Source: Pomphorhynchus laevis
Lineage: Eukaryota > Acanthocephala > Palaeacanthocephala > Echinorhynchida > Pomphorhynchidae
NCBI GenBank assembly: GCA_012934845.2
Contig: WNNJ02001815.1
Coordinates: 54,334 to 118,333 of the forward strand
DNA length: 64,000 nucleotides
Direction of reading: 5' to 3'
Part shown: in pieces, positions 43,961 through 53,184 of the stretch
Layout of the letters: each line of letters opens with the position of its first letter
How positions within the stretch are numbered: position 1 is the first letter of the stretch
Made by a program: the position numbers and the translations under genes
Notes under the pieces: model-generated
Databases searched by the model: none
Seen by the model: the letters and a program-made list of their open reading frames with translations, nothing else
What the model was told of the DNA's origin: nothing

Positions 43961-44403
43961 AGGGTGCATGGAATTGGATATCAATAAAGGAAGGATTCTG
44001 TAGCTGGTTTTCAATGCGAAAGTCACCTCGTGTGACCTAGCAACTATTCATTACATAAATAAGAATCCATCAAAGGATCACCAGTCCCGATTTCAATCGA
44101 TCTTCATTATCTCATACGGTAAAATCTATAATAAGCATGCCAGAGAAGCATCTCGGACAATGCAGTTTCTGGATATCATGATGGAAGGTTTCATATACTG
44201 TGTGAAATCTGGTAATCCTGGATTCGTAGCCTAGCAGTCAAGAGCGCAAGCCAAGTACGGAGAGCGACAGCTCGATCTCGGATATGTCAAATTTCAAAAG
44301 GCGAAGAGTTGGTAGTCAGCCTTCTGACGAGCCCGGGGCTACCAACATGTGGCAAAAAGCGGGCGAAACGAAAACGGTTGTGGCAATGGCGCCGTTAGTA
44401 GTC
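43961..44403 (+). mobile_element. SINE-like or retrozyme-like unit (443 bp) with A box and hammerhead-like core
   Basis: One 443-bp unit. The start (agggtg-atggaattgg) recurs at 44404, so a second, partial unit follows head to tail to about 44461. At 44226-44245 tagcctagcag fits the tRNA A-box consensus TRGCNNAGYNG; a weak B-box-like gctcgatctc follows about 40 bp later (near 44270). At 44318-44384 is a hammerhead-like core (separate entry). An internal Pol III promoter plus hammerhead in a short tandem unit is the plan of the schistosome Sm-alpha SINE-like repeat and of animal retrozymes. Membership in either group is inference. It does not code for protein. Confidence 0.5.
44318..44384 (+). 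ncRNA. Hammerhead ribozyme-like motif in the SINE-like unit
   Basis: Core CTGACGA (44324-44330) is followed by a 5-bp helix II, GCCCG (44331-44335) with CGGGC (44360-44364), then GAAA (44365-44368), then a very short helix III region (CG AAAA CG) and GTT (44377-44379) as the cleavage triplet. Helix I is weak: GCC (44319-44321) with GGC (44382-44384) beyond a wobble and a mismatch. The core agrees with the type I consensus, with a long 24-nt loop II. Activity is unproven. Confidence 0.45.
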
Positions 44404-44530
44404 AGGGTGTATGGAATTGGATATCATAAAGGAAGGATTCTGTAGCTGGTTTTCAATGCGAAAACCAGCTACAGATATAGCTGGTTTTCTATATATATAT
44501 ATATAGCTATACAATATACAATTGCTCCAC
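44404..44530 (+). repeat. Partial second SINE-like unit and TA tract
   Basis: 44404-44461 repeats the start of the 443-bp unit. ctgtagctggttttc then folds back on itself with gaaaaccagctacag (44441-44474 region). It is followed by (TA)n at about 44489-44512 and a short spacer leading into PLE family 2. Confidence 0.75.
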
Positions 44531-45848
44531 GAGACTTAAACAATAGATCTTTCTAGGTTGCTCAAAGGATGGTTGCTAAACCATCCTTTGTTTCTAGTAC
44601 TGTTGGATTTATACGGTCGCTTGAGGCATTCCTACCTCAGATACAAACTACGTCTATATTATGCACCCTTGACGTGGAGTCTCTATTCACTTCAATTGTT
44701 CATGAAAATGGAGTGAAAGCAATACGTAAATTTCTTGCCGACGCAGGAACTGATGAGAGCGAAACTGAGAGTCTATCGCAACTCTTAAAGATGGTTCTTA
44801 CTTCAAACATATTTAGCTTCAATGAGAAACTATATCTGCAACAAATTGGAGCAGCCATGGGTACTCCAGTCGACCCAACGTATGCCGGATTGTATGTTGC
44901 TGCGATTGAGGAGAGATACATCAGCAAATGCAAATGTAAACCGAGTTTATGGTTAAGATACATTGATGATATTTTTTTGTGTCTGGGATCACGGCTTAGG
45001 AAAACTAAAGGAGTTTCTTTATGGTCTTAATAATGAATCAGAACTTAACTTTACGAGCAACGTAATAAATGGTGCTACTATGATTAGTTTTCTAGACGTC
45101 AAGCTGACTAAAACATCATCAAATTCTTGGGAAACTTCTGTCTTTCGCAAGTTCGAAGATACTCGTGATCTGATTCATGCAAGCAGTGCACATCATCCTA
45201 AAGTAAAACGATTATTAATACGGAATGAGGCAATTAGAACAAAGAAAATCTGTTCAAATAATGTTATTTTCGAACGCTGCCTTCAAAGTCTACATGAAGA
45301 ATTTATTGATCGCGGATACACGCCTAAATATATAAATAGACAGTTTAATGACGTAAGAAAAATGGATCGTTCTAAACTACTATTAGTCAAAAACAAGGAA
45401 GCTGTAGAACCACTAAATGCCTTCCACACAGTGATAGACTACCATCCTGCCCTAGCAAATATCTAGTCTGATATAAAATCCGCCAAATGACAGATTTCCG
45501 CCATCCAAAGGTCGGGTTTAGAACAAGTTGTAACCTACAAAGTCTACTAAAATACAAGAAACAAAAAGAAAAAATAAGTTGACCTTGTATGGATAAACGG
45601 TGCAAATGTTGTTCTGAAATGAAGAACTCGCAGTTTCTCTCCGGGACTACAACTGGCATGCGATATTCTACAGATGGCGAATATACTTGCAAATCCAAAA
45701 ATATCGTCTATCTGTGTGAATGTACTCGTTGCCATCAGCAATATGTAGGAGAAACATCAAAACAAATAAACGTCCGATCAAATAACAGACGTGCAGATAT
45801 AAAGAAAACGCGTATAGGACGTGACGGTGCGGCAACACATACCATCAC
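44531..45848 (+). mobile_element. Penelope-like element family 2, RT and GIY-YIG part
   Basis: 5'-truncated, plus strand. RT: LDVESLFTSI (A, near 44680), GAAMGTPVDPTYAGLY (B) and RYIDDIFL (C, near 44965), then FLDVKLTKTSS and LLIRNEAIRTKKIC. Next comes a CKCC cysteine cluster (45597) and a GIY-YIG start: CKSKNIVYLCECTRC, YVGETSKQ (45690-45765). The split around 45000 is one frame change, and another lies near 45500. GIY-YIG plus this RT defines EN-containing PLEs. LINE-C interrupts it at 45849-45860, and its C-terminus resumes at 48352. Confidence 0.82.
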
Positions 45849-45860
45849 GAACGCTGATCA
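45849..45860 (+). repeat. 12-bp target duplication of LINE-C, left copy
   Basis: gaacgctgatca here and at 48352-48363. The two copies bound LINE-C exactly and interrupt the NADH string of the PLE coding sequence. Confidence 0.88.
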
Positions 45861-48351
45861 TAATAATAAAGACTTTATTAATAATTAAACAACATGCAAG
45901 TCGGTTAAGTCAGTTAGTACAAAGTCAAAATCAAAAAAAAACAGTCAACATCTTCGTAATCGTGTCTACTTCTTTCTTCCCAGTAATTATGGCCTCAAAT
46001 CCATAGGGATCTGATCCCTCCAACCAATCCAACACGCCGCTTTCCGACTAAACGACCCGGGATATTTCACCTCCCGAAGAGATCAGTCGGCGCGGACTAT
46101 GCTGGGTAAGCGAGAGATAAGGAGCTTAAGAAACCTTAGTCTTTGCTCTGGGGGACGTCCTCTAGAGAAGAAGACTAATCCCGATATAGCCCAAGTGCCC
46201 CAGAGGCGCACCTGAGTTTTCCAATTCAAAGACAGATGCTGGGCCCGTTTCAGAGCCCAACTAGCTCTCTTCAGGACACGTTTAAGTCTATCCAGGTCAG
46301 CTTTCGCCGACCAGTTCACCGAAACGGTGAACCCCAGGTATTTTACTCGACTTGTGAAGGTAGGGAGTGAATCAGAGGCTAATAAGGAGGCTAGAGCATA
46401 GAGTGCTAGTCTCTTAAGCTTTTTCTTCGTCGCAGGGGAGCCATGAAAGACAACTACCTGCGATTTGACGGAGTTTAGAGTAAGATTGGACCTTGGTAAC
46501 TGGTCTTTTAATCTTAAAAAGAAACGGCTGATGTTAGAGACTACGTCCTTACACCTGCGTCCAGAGAACAGGGCTTGGCGTCATCAGCGTACACCACTAG
46601 ACGTTGATCACGCTGTTTAAATATTTTGAAGAGATTTATGGAGGCGGCAATATACAAGATAGGAGAAAGAGGGGGACCTTGAGGCACACCCGTAATAGGG
46701 TAGAACTGACGCGCATCAGGGTCGTCTTCGTAATAAAATCGCTCGGTGTACAACAGTACCTCCACCCTGTTAACAATTCTCGCAGGTAACCCGAGGGACC
46801 TGAGAGAAGAGATAACAAAAGGTATGGAGATGCGGTCAAATGCAGCAGAAAAGTCAAGGAAAACAGCCACAGCAAGTTGATGACTATTCTCCCGACAGAA
46901 CTGATGCACTTCACCTACTGCTGAATGGACCGAGCGACCTTTGACGAATCCATGGAAACCAGGTGGGATTAAGTTACGCCTACTTAAATGATCGCGGATT
47001 CTACGTGCAAGCGCTTTTTCGTAGATCGATACGAGGGAATTCTGAATCGAAATGTGCCGCAGGTCATTAGGACATGAGACCGGATATTTTTTAGGAACAA
47101 AAATTCTACGGCTTACGTTGATGTTGGCCACATCGGATGGGGTAGCTAATAGGATTGTGACGGCCACCTCCCTTCTTTGATCGGCTGTCAAAAGCTGACA
47201 GACACAAGAAGAGAGTGGAGCGAAGGTTTTGGTGGTGCCCGGAAGAGGCCCCCATGCATTGAGTATATCAGGAACAGAAATATCTCTACTCCTAAAGTCT
47301 CCCCAAGGCGGGATTGGTTGCGGTAATTAAGTGGCTCCAGAGTTGTGTAGGGATAGTGACTCCTCCAAAACTCTATCAAGACCAATACTTCCGATCCACC
47401 CAGATGCTCTATCCTTCCAACAAACAAACTTCTCTTTCTTGAATATCTTCCAGAAGGAAGACTGAGAAGGGTTAAGACGAGCAATGATCGACTTATCCTT
47501 ACTCAAGTGGAACCAGTATCTGGTACGCCAGTATTCATTCGAGAGCGTCTGTTTGGCAGAAGAAGAGAGGTCAGGGAGATGCAGCAGTTTGGCCAGGACC
47601 CTGAGTTGTGTCGTAATGGGACTGAAAATGCGACCTTTATAGGTAGTCGATAATAACGCGGTGGCTTGCCAAGAGAGATAGGAATTAAATCCGGTTAAGC
47701 TCTCATTGCTAATTCGGGAGAAGCGTTGGATAGCTGCTTGGAAGAAAGCCACTCTGATAGGATCAAAGTGGAATCTTCTACGAAGCAGAGAATCATCTTC
47801 TATCCGTTAACGAATCAGGTCATTAGAGGTGGACAGATGTTGCCGCGATTGCTCCGTGCAGAAGGGTTTAAGCAACCACTTCTCATGGAGCAATAATAAG
47901 TCGAGGAGTGAATTCGTTGATGTGCAATGAAAGGAGGGTGACGGTGGTTTATGAATAAGATAACCGTTCCTGGCTCTGCGGAGTGCTGCATTAATCCAAC
48001 GACCAGTTCTGTCGTTGAAGTCACCTAGTACCATGTCATAGCCGCCATCAATTATCCCATCCAGGAGATCACGGTTCTTGTGAATCTCTTCTGGACGAAT
48101 ATAGACTTTGGCTAGACTGAGGCGTTTACCGTTCTTGACGAGTGTTATAACAAAACAAGACAGGGCAGGACACGAGTAGTTCAAAATGAGGGAGCATCTT
48201 AAAGAGCATTTAACTAAGGTCAAGAGTCCTTGAGAAGAAGAGGAGTGAGGAGGGGTTATATACGGAGTATAGTGGGTATAAATGTGCTTAGGGATAAATC
48301 GAGTAATGTTCCGGGGTCGACGGATAGACCGCGTTTCCTGAAGGACTATAA
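45861..48351 (-). mobile_element. I/Jockey-type LINE-C (LINE-B family), 5'-truncated
   Basis: Minus-strand, 2.49 kb, bounded by a 12-bp target duplication. It begins within the endonuclease (VIVLQETRSIRRPRNI) and runs to the 3' end with tail aataaagtctttattatta. RT motifs: HGFVKGRSVHSAVGEVHQF, VFLDFSAAFDRISIPF (A), GVPQGPPLSPILY (B) and VVYADD (C, followed by a frame change). The C-terminal LWGTWAISGLVFFSRGR lies near 46200. It is close to LINE-B in protein sequence. 5' truncation plus target duplication is the usual result of incomplete target-primed reverse transcription. ORF2 has several breaks. Confidence 0.85.
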
Positions 48352-48644
48352 GAACGCTGATCACACAATACAAGTTAACATCATACGAGGTTGCTTTGCC
48401 AACGATGCAAAACGTAAGCAGTGTGAACAGCATTGGATTGCTCAACTAATGTGTGATACAACACTAAACACACATCACAGATGCCGACTTCCATGATTAA
48501 GCGTATAAAGTGACAAAATCGGCGTGTAAGCAGTATTACACAAATATAACTGACGAAGACTTCAGTGATAAGTCGAAAACTTTTGTTAAAAATATTTGTG
48601 TAAATATACAATAATTGTCCTTCTTTTCGGTTAATATTCAATTT
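48352..48644 (+). mobile_element. Penelope-like element family 2, C-terminus and 3' end
   Basis: Continues the PLE after LINE-C: CEQHWIAQLMCDTTLN and THHRCRLP then stop at about 48497. This matches LYWIGHLMTDKQLNTEH...LP at the end of PLE family 1. The 3' region holds a hammerhead-like motif (48536-48603) and ends in TA-rich sequence at the edge of the 380-bp satellite. Confidence 0.75.
48536..48603 (+). ncRNA. Hammerhead ribozyme-like motif of PLE family 2
   Basis: Helix I: 12 perfect pairs, ttacacaaatat (48536-48547) with atatttgtgtaa (48592-48603). Core CTGACGA (48550-48556), one extra A, helix II GACTT (48558-48562) with AAGTC (48570-48574), GAAA (48575-48578), a 2-bp helix III (AC with GT around TTTT), then GTT as cleavage triplet (48585-48587). 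PLEs are known to carry minimal type I hammerheads in their terminal repeats. The extra A before helix II departs from the CUGANGA-G consensus and is shared with PLE family 1. Confidence 0.6.
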
Positions 48645-49582
48645 AATATATATATAAATATAATAGTAGTGCACAGATGTGCTGAGTAAACAACGGTCCA
48701 AGATTTCATACGAAATACGGCATTTATACTAAATGGTGTTGCTTGATAGACTGGACGACTGGACTTCGATTCACGACTTTCAATAACCATATCAATTCTA
48801 GACGACCACTTCAGCATCAAAATGATGAGTACCCGGCAACACTCATCAGTAGAATGAGGTACACACTGGTCGTTTCGGTTGCCTATGTGACATTGTGAAT
48901 AAAGGCGTTTCCGACACTTTGCTTAATTGACTGAGGCTTACGCTCTTTACCAGATCGAATTGCTGTGCGGACATCCTTAAACACTAGGCAGAGGTTGTTG
49001 CTGAATTATCGTTGCACTCGTTGGATCCTTAATGGATACGGCATGTATAATAGTAGTGCACAGATGTGCAGAGTAAACAACGGTCCAGGATTTCTTACGA
49101 AATACGGCATTTATACTAAATGGTGTTGCTTGATAGACTAGACTTCGATTCACGACTTTCAATTACTATGTCACTTCTAGACGACCACTTCAGCATCGAA
49201 ATGATGAGTACCCGGCAACACTCATCAGTAGAATGATGTACACACTGGTCGTCTCGGTTGCCTGTGTGACATTGTGAATAAAGGCGTTTCCGACACATTG
49301 CTTAATTGACTGAGGCTTACGCTCTTTACCAGATCGAATTGCTGTGCGGACCATCCTTAAACACTAGGCAGAGGTTGTTGCTGAATTATCGTTGCACTCG
49401 TTGGATCCTTAATGGATACGGCATGTATAATAGTAGTGCACAGATGTGCAGAGTAAACAACGGTCCAGGATTTCTTACGAAATACGGCATTTATACTAAA
49501 TGGTGTTGCTGGTGATTGAAAGTGACATGGTGATTGAAAGTCATAAATCGAATTCCAGTTTATCAAGCAACACCATTTAGTA
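48645..49582 (-). repeat. 380-bp satellite, left block, minus orientation
   Basis: About 2.3 units related to the large array at 58480-64000 but reversed: the ttacgaaatacggcat anchor falls near 48708, 49096 and 49477 (spacing 388 and 381). It forms its own subfamily, for example gcacagatgtgc where the right array has gcacgaatgtgc. The last ~70 bp (49512-49582) flip to plus orientation, making 19-bp inverted arms around 49490-49582. Confidence 0.88.
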
Positions 49583-49655
49583 TATATATTTATATGTATA
49601 TATACTCTTATATATACTCTTATATATACTCTTATATATAAGAGTATATATATTG
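49580..49655. repeat. TA-rich tract with palindromic tatatactct blocks
   Basis: Three copies of atatatactctt followed by an inverted aagagtatatata form a strong hairpin-prone TA tract between the satellite and the minus-strand PLE. TA-rich tracts also border the PLEs at 44489-44512, 48640-48660 and 58462-58480. Confidence 0.85.
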
Positions 49656-51718
49656 GTAATAATCGTTAGACCGGCTGTTGACGAGATCGTCCATTATGAG
49701 ATCCTTTTTGTATATTTTGTTATTGAGTAAAACCGCCAAAAAAAGACAAAAATAAATAAGAGCACTTGGTGTGTTTTTTATAAACGCGTTTCGCTTCAAC
49801 AATAAAGCTTCGTCAGTAATCACAGTTTTTTTGATTTGAACATTCATATATATACAATACAATGTAACGTCATATTTCAGGAAGAATTCTCAGATAAACG
49901 TCTTATATTATTTTTATTTCTGAGTTTGAATAATTTCATAAATAGAGCATATATTACGATTTCAGGTCAGATGGTATATATGACTGTGTTCAGCTGCTTG
50001 TATGTCATCAACTGCCAGATCCAGTATACCTCGTTCGATTTTCTTTTCGTTTCGTCTGGTAGATCTGCATTTATGATAATTGTATCCATGATGTGATCAG
50101 GATTTTCGACGCAATGTCTCACTGCTCCATCGTTTTTCTCACGTTTATGTAAAATGTCGATCTTAGTGTAAGCGCCCGAATATGCATTTCACAACTGGTT
50201 TGGCCGATGTATGTCATAGGGCATTTTGTGCACCTACAGCAATATACCACATTTTTACTTTTGCAATTGGCATTGCCCCTGACATTGTGTGATCGATTCG
50301 TTATCGTACTTTTGAAAGATTCCGCTAACGTCATTTCGTTGCAACATTTACATCGTGGTTTTCCACATGGGCTACTTATTCCTCTTTCATACCCGTATTT
50401 CGGAAATTGCAATATATTTCCTATAGTGACGCTACTGCGAAATGCAATATGAGGTTGCCTTGTTATGCTTTTAATGGTGGGGTCTAGTGATCGAATGGCT
50501 AAGTTTATGTCTTTTTGTAGATTTCGAAAGAATGGGTTAAACATGAAGGGTGTGTATAATTTTTTATTATTGTCGTCTTCCCTTTTGTTTCGTCGCTTGT
50601 CTAACAATTTAGACCTCTCGATCTGATCTACTTCTCGGATCTGTCTTGTGATCATCTTGCCTCTATATCCTCTATGGTGTAACTCATCATGTAGTATTTC
50701 TCTTTGAATTTTGTATTCGTCGTCATCCTCACCTATCTTCTTTATTCGTAATAGCTCATTACGCACTACCAACCGTTTGATTCTGGCGGGTACGCAGCTA
50801 TTTGCGTGCAAGATGGTTCTGTATCCGGCGAATTTTCTGTGTACCGTTGTCCGCCATATCCCACTATCATCCCTGTATATTTTGGTGTCAAGGAAGCTTA
50901 TTGTGGATGTTGAGTCAGAAAACAGTACTTGTTTATCATTAGTGCGTGTAAACTTAAATTCACTTTCTTTGTTCAATTTATCTATAAATTCATCTAATTT
51001 TATTTTTCCGTGTTCCCAAATTAGGAGAATATCATCTTTGTATCTTACCCGGAACAATGACCTATAATCGGAATTTTCGATATGCCGTTCTTCGATCTCG
51101 GCCACATGCATGACAGCAAAAACTGGAGCGACTGGACTTCCCATTGCAGTACCGACTGTTTGGAGATATAGCTGACCTTCGAAATCAAACGTGTTGGATT
51201 TTAAAATTGTGTCCAATAAGTTCTATCATGCGATCGATATCTTCGGAGTTCCACGATTCTCTTATCAGCCATCGTTTGATTGTTTCTAATCCACTATCTA
51301 TATTTATTGATGTGTACAGAGATTCAATATCTAATGTTGCTAAAATAGCATTTTCTGGTATTTTATCACGAACATTGCAAATCTTCTAAGGAATTCATCC
51401 GTGCTATTTAGGTATGCTGGACGTTTTGTTAATATAGGATGAAGGATTTTGTGTATGTTTTTGGCCAACTTTTCTGCGGCTGTCCCTTTATTATTGACAA
51501 TTGGTCTGCCTGGGCATGGCGTTTTTTTGCTTATGTATTTGAGGCAGCAGGTACATATGCTCTGGGTTTGGCTTGTCAACTAGGATTCTTCGACGTTCTT
51601 CCTTTTTGAAATGCTTCGAAATCATGTTTGTAACATTTTTGATAATGTTTACATTTTCTTTCACTGTTATCTTTTTGTAGGAGTCGGTTTCTACTTGTCG
51701 AATACCTTCAGAAATGTA
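49656..51718 (-). mobile_element. Penelope-like element family 1, minus-strand copy, 5'-truncated
   Basis: Reads from the RT fingers region to the 3' end and terminal repeat. Readable pieces are KKTPCPGRPIVNNKGT (51579-51340) and a 365-codon frame (51216-50119) with TAMGSPVAPVFA (B), RYKDDILLIWEH (C, K for the usual I), FLDTKIYRDD, the CGKPRCKCCNE cluster and a GIY-YIG start (CKSKNVVYCC, MTYIGQTSC). The terminal repeat with hammerhead-like core is at 49870-49690. It is a few percent diverged from the plus copies and broken in several places. It joins a plus-strand copy head to head at 51718/51719. Confidence 0.85.
49770..49825 (-). ncRNA. Hammerhead-like motif, PLE family 1 minus copy
   Basis: On the minus strand: CTGACGA (49816-49810), extra A, helix II GCTT with AAGC, GAAA (49792-49789) running into the self-complementary ACGCGT and then TT. 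It has the longer actgtgatta helix I arm, as at 58298, where GTG can pair with CAC downstream. Confidence 0.5.
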
Positions 51719-51719
51719 A

Positions 51720-52549
51720 AAGACAGATCCGAGAAGTAGATCAGCTCGAGAGGTCTAAATTGTTAGACAAGCTACCAAACAAAAGGGAAGACGACAATAA
51801 TAAAAAATTATACACACCCTTCACGTTTAACCCATCCTTTCGAAATCTACAAAAAGACATAAACTTAGCCATTCGATCACTAGACCCCACCATTAAGAGC
51901 ATGACAAGTCAACCTCATATTGCATTTCGCAGTAGCGGCACTATAGGAAATATATTGCAATTTCCGAAATACGGGAATGAAAGATGAATAAGTGGCCCAT
52001 GTGGAAAACCACAATGTAAATGTTGCAACGAAATGACGTTAGCGGAATCTTTCAAGAGTACGATAACGAATCGATCATACAATGTCAGGGGCAATGTCAA
52101 TTGCAAAAGTAAAAATGTGGTATATTGCTGTAGGTGCACAAAATGCCCTATGACATACATCGGCCAAACCAGTTGTGAAATGCATATTCGGGCGCTTACA
52201 CGAAGATCGGACATTTTACATAAACGTGAGTAAAACGTTGGGGCAGTGAGACATTGCGTCGAAAATCCTGATCACATCATGGATACAATTATCATAAATG
52301 CAGATCTACCATACGAAACGAAAAGAAAATCGAACGAGCTATGCTGGATCGGGCAGTTGATGACAGACAAGCAGCTGAACACAGTCATATATACCATCTG
52401 ACCTGAAATCGTAATATATGCTCTATTTATGAAATTATACAAACTCAGAAATAAAAATAATATAAGACGTTTATCTGAGAATTCTTCCTGAAATATGACG
52501 TTACATTGTATTGTATATATATGAATGTTCCAATCAAAAAAACTGATTA
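51720..52549 (+). mobile_element. Penelope-like element family 1, partial plus copy
   Basis: Begins abruptly at agacagatccgag (equivalent to 54589 of copy A), directly at the head-to-head junction, and runs through the C-terminal part to the copy boundary. It encodes RNLQKDINLAIRSLDP, the CKCCNEM cluster and CKSKNVVYCC...MTYIGQTSC, with a few breaks. It is more diverged than copies A and B are from each other. It is the first member of a head-to-tail run of three. Confidence 0.82.
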
Positions 52550-52600
52550 CTGACGAAGCTTTATTGTTGAAGCGAAACGCGTTTATAAAAAACACACCAA
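52540..52600 (+). ncRNA. Hammerhead-like motif between partial copy and copy A
   Basis: CTGACGA (52550-52556), one extra A, helix II GCTT (52558-52561) with AAGC (52570-52573), GAAA (52574-52577), the palindrome ACGCGT (52577-52582), then TT. A self-complementary helix III suits the dimeric hammerheads described for PLEs and other repeats. Helix I near the core is short here because gt is missing from actgtgatta. Confidence 0.5.
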
Positions 52601-52672
52601 GTGCTCTTATTTATTTTTGTCTTTTTTTTGGCGGTTTTACTCAATAACAAAATATACCAAAAGGATCTCATA

Positions 52673-52918
52673 ATGGACGATCCCGTCTACAGCCGGTTTA
52701 ACGATTATTACCAATATACAGAAAGTATCTCGATAAGGAGGATCCCGGCAAGTAAGACAAGAACTCGTGCACTTGTTCGCAAGCAATTCTTACAATATTG
52801 TTTAAAACGGAACATTACACCGAAGTGGCTACAAATAACTAAACACGCGGAAATCAACAGTACGCTAGTAGATGAACGTTATTTGAAAACATTGAACGAA
52901 AATGGCAAGCCATATTAA
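52673..52918 (+). CDS. PLE family 1 copy A, 5' short frame
   Basis: Starts ATG 52673 (MDDPVYSRFNDYYQY) just downstream of the terminal repeat; the frame is also open without ATG from 52601. 81 codons: basic and helical (ASKTRTRALVRKQFLQYCL), ending NENGKPY. It most likely is the N-terminal part of the PLE protein. The next ~270 bp contain stops in each frame but keep PLE-like strings (NNVRGSIDEQYYNTL) leading to the RT N-terminus. The copy B counterpart is 55546-55791, identical. Confidence 0.5.
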   Translation: MDDPVYSRFNDYYQYTESISIRRIPASKTRTRALVRKQFLQYCLKRNITPKWLQITKHAEINSTLVDERYLKTLNENGKPY

Positions 52919-53184
52919 ACATAGCCGAGGTCGAATGTATAAAACTACTTCAAATGTTTTACGGCTAAATCGTGAATAATGTCAGAGGCTCTATCGATGA
53001 GCAATACTACAATACTCTAGTGAAAAATAAATGCAAAAAACTTTCTTGGTGAATCGGGACAAATGTAACGGGTGACAAATTTAAGAGACAAACAATCATT
53101 AAGCACCGACGGTTCGATCACATAAGATTTCAGCCCAAGAATGAGATTACGGATAATAGTGTAGTTAATCTATCATAACTTCAA

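Noticed and set aside
44222-44300. A true tRNA gene
   Set aside because: There is an A-box match and a weak B box, but no cloverleaf with acceptor stem pairing could be drawn. It fits a SINE head better.
50119-50452. Antisense ORFs across PLE copies (several of 60-184 codons, for example 54532-55086 and 57405-57959)
   Set aside because: They mirror the sense GIY-YIG/RT coding sequence, and identical antisense frames in A and B only reflect the duplication.
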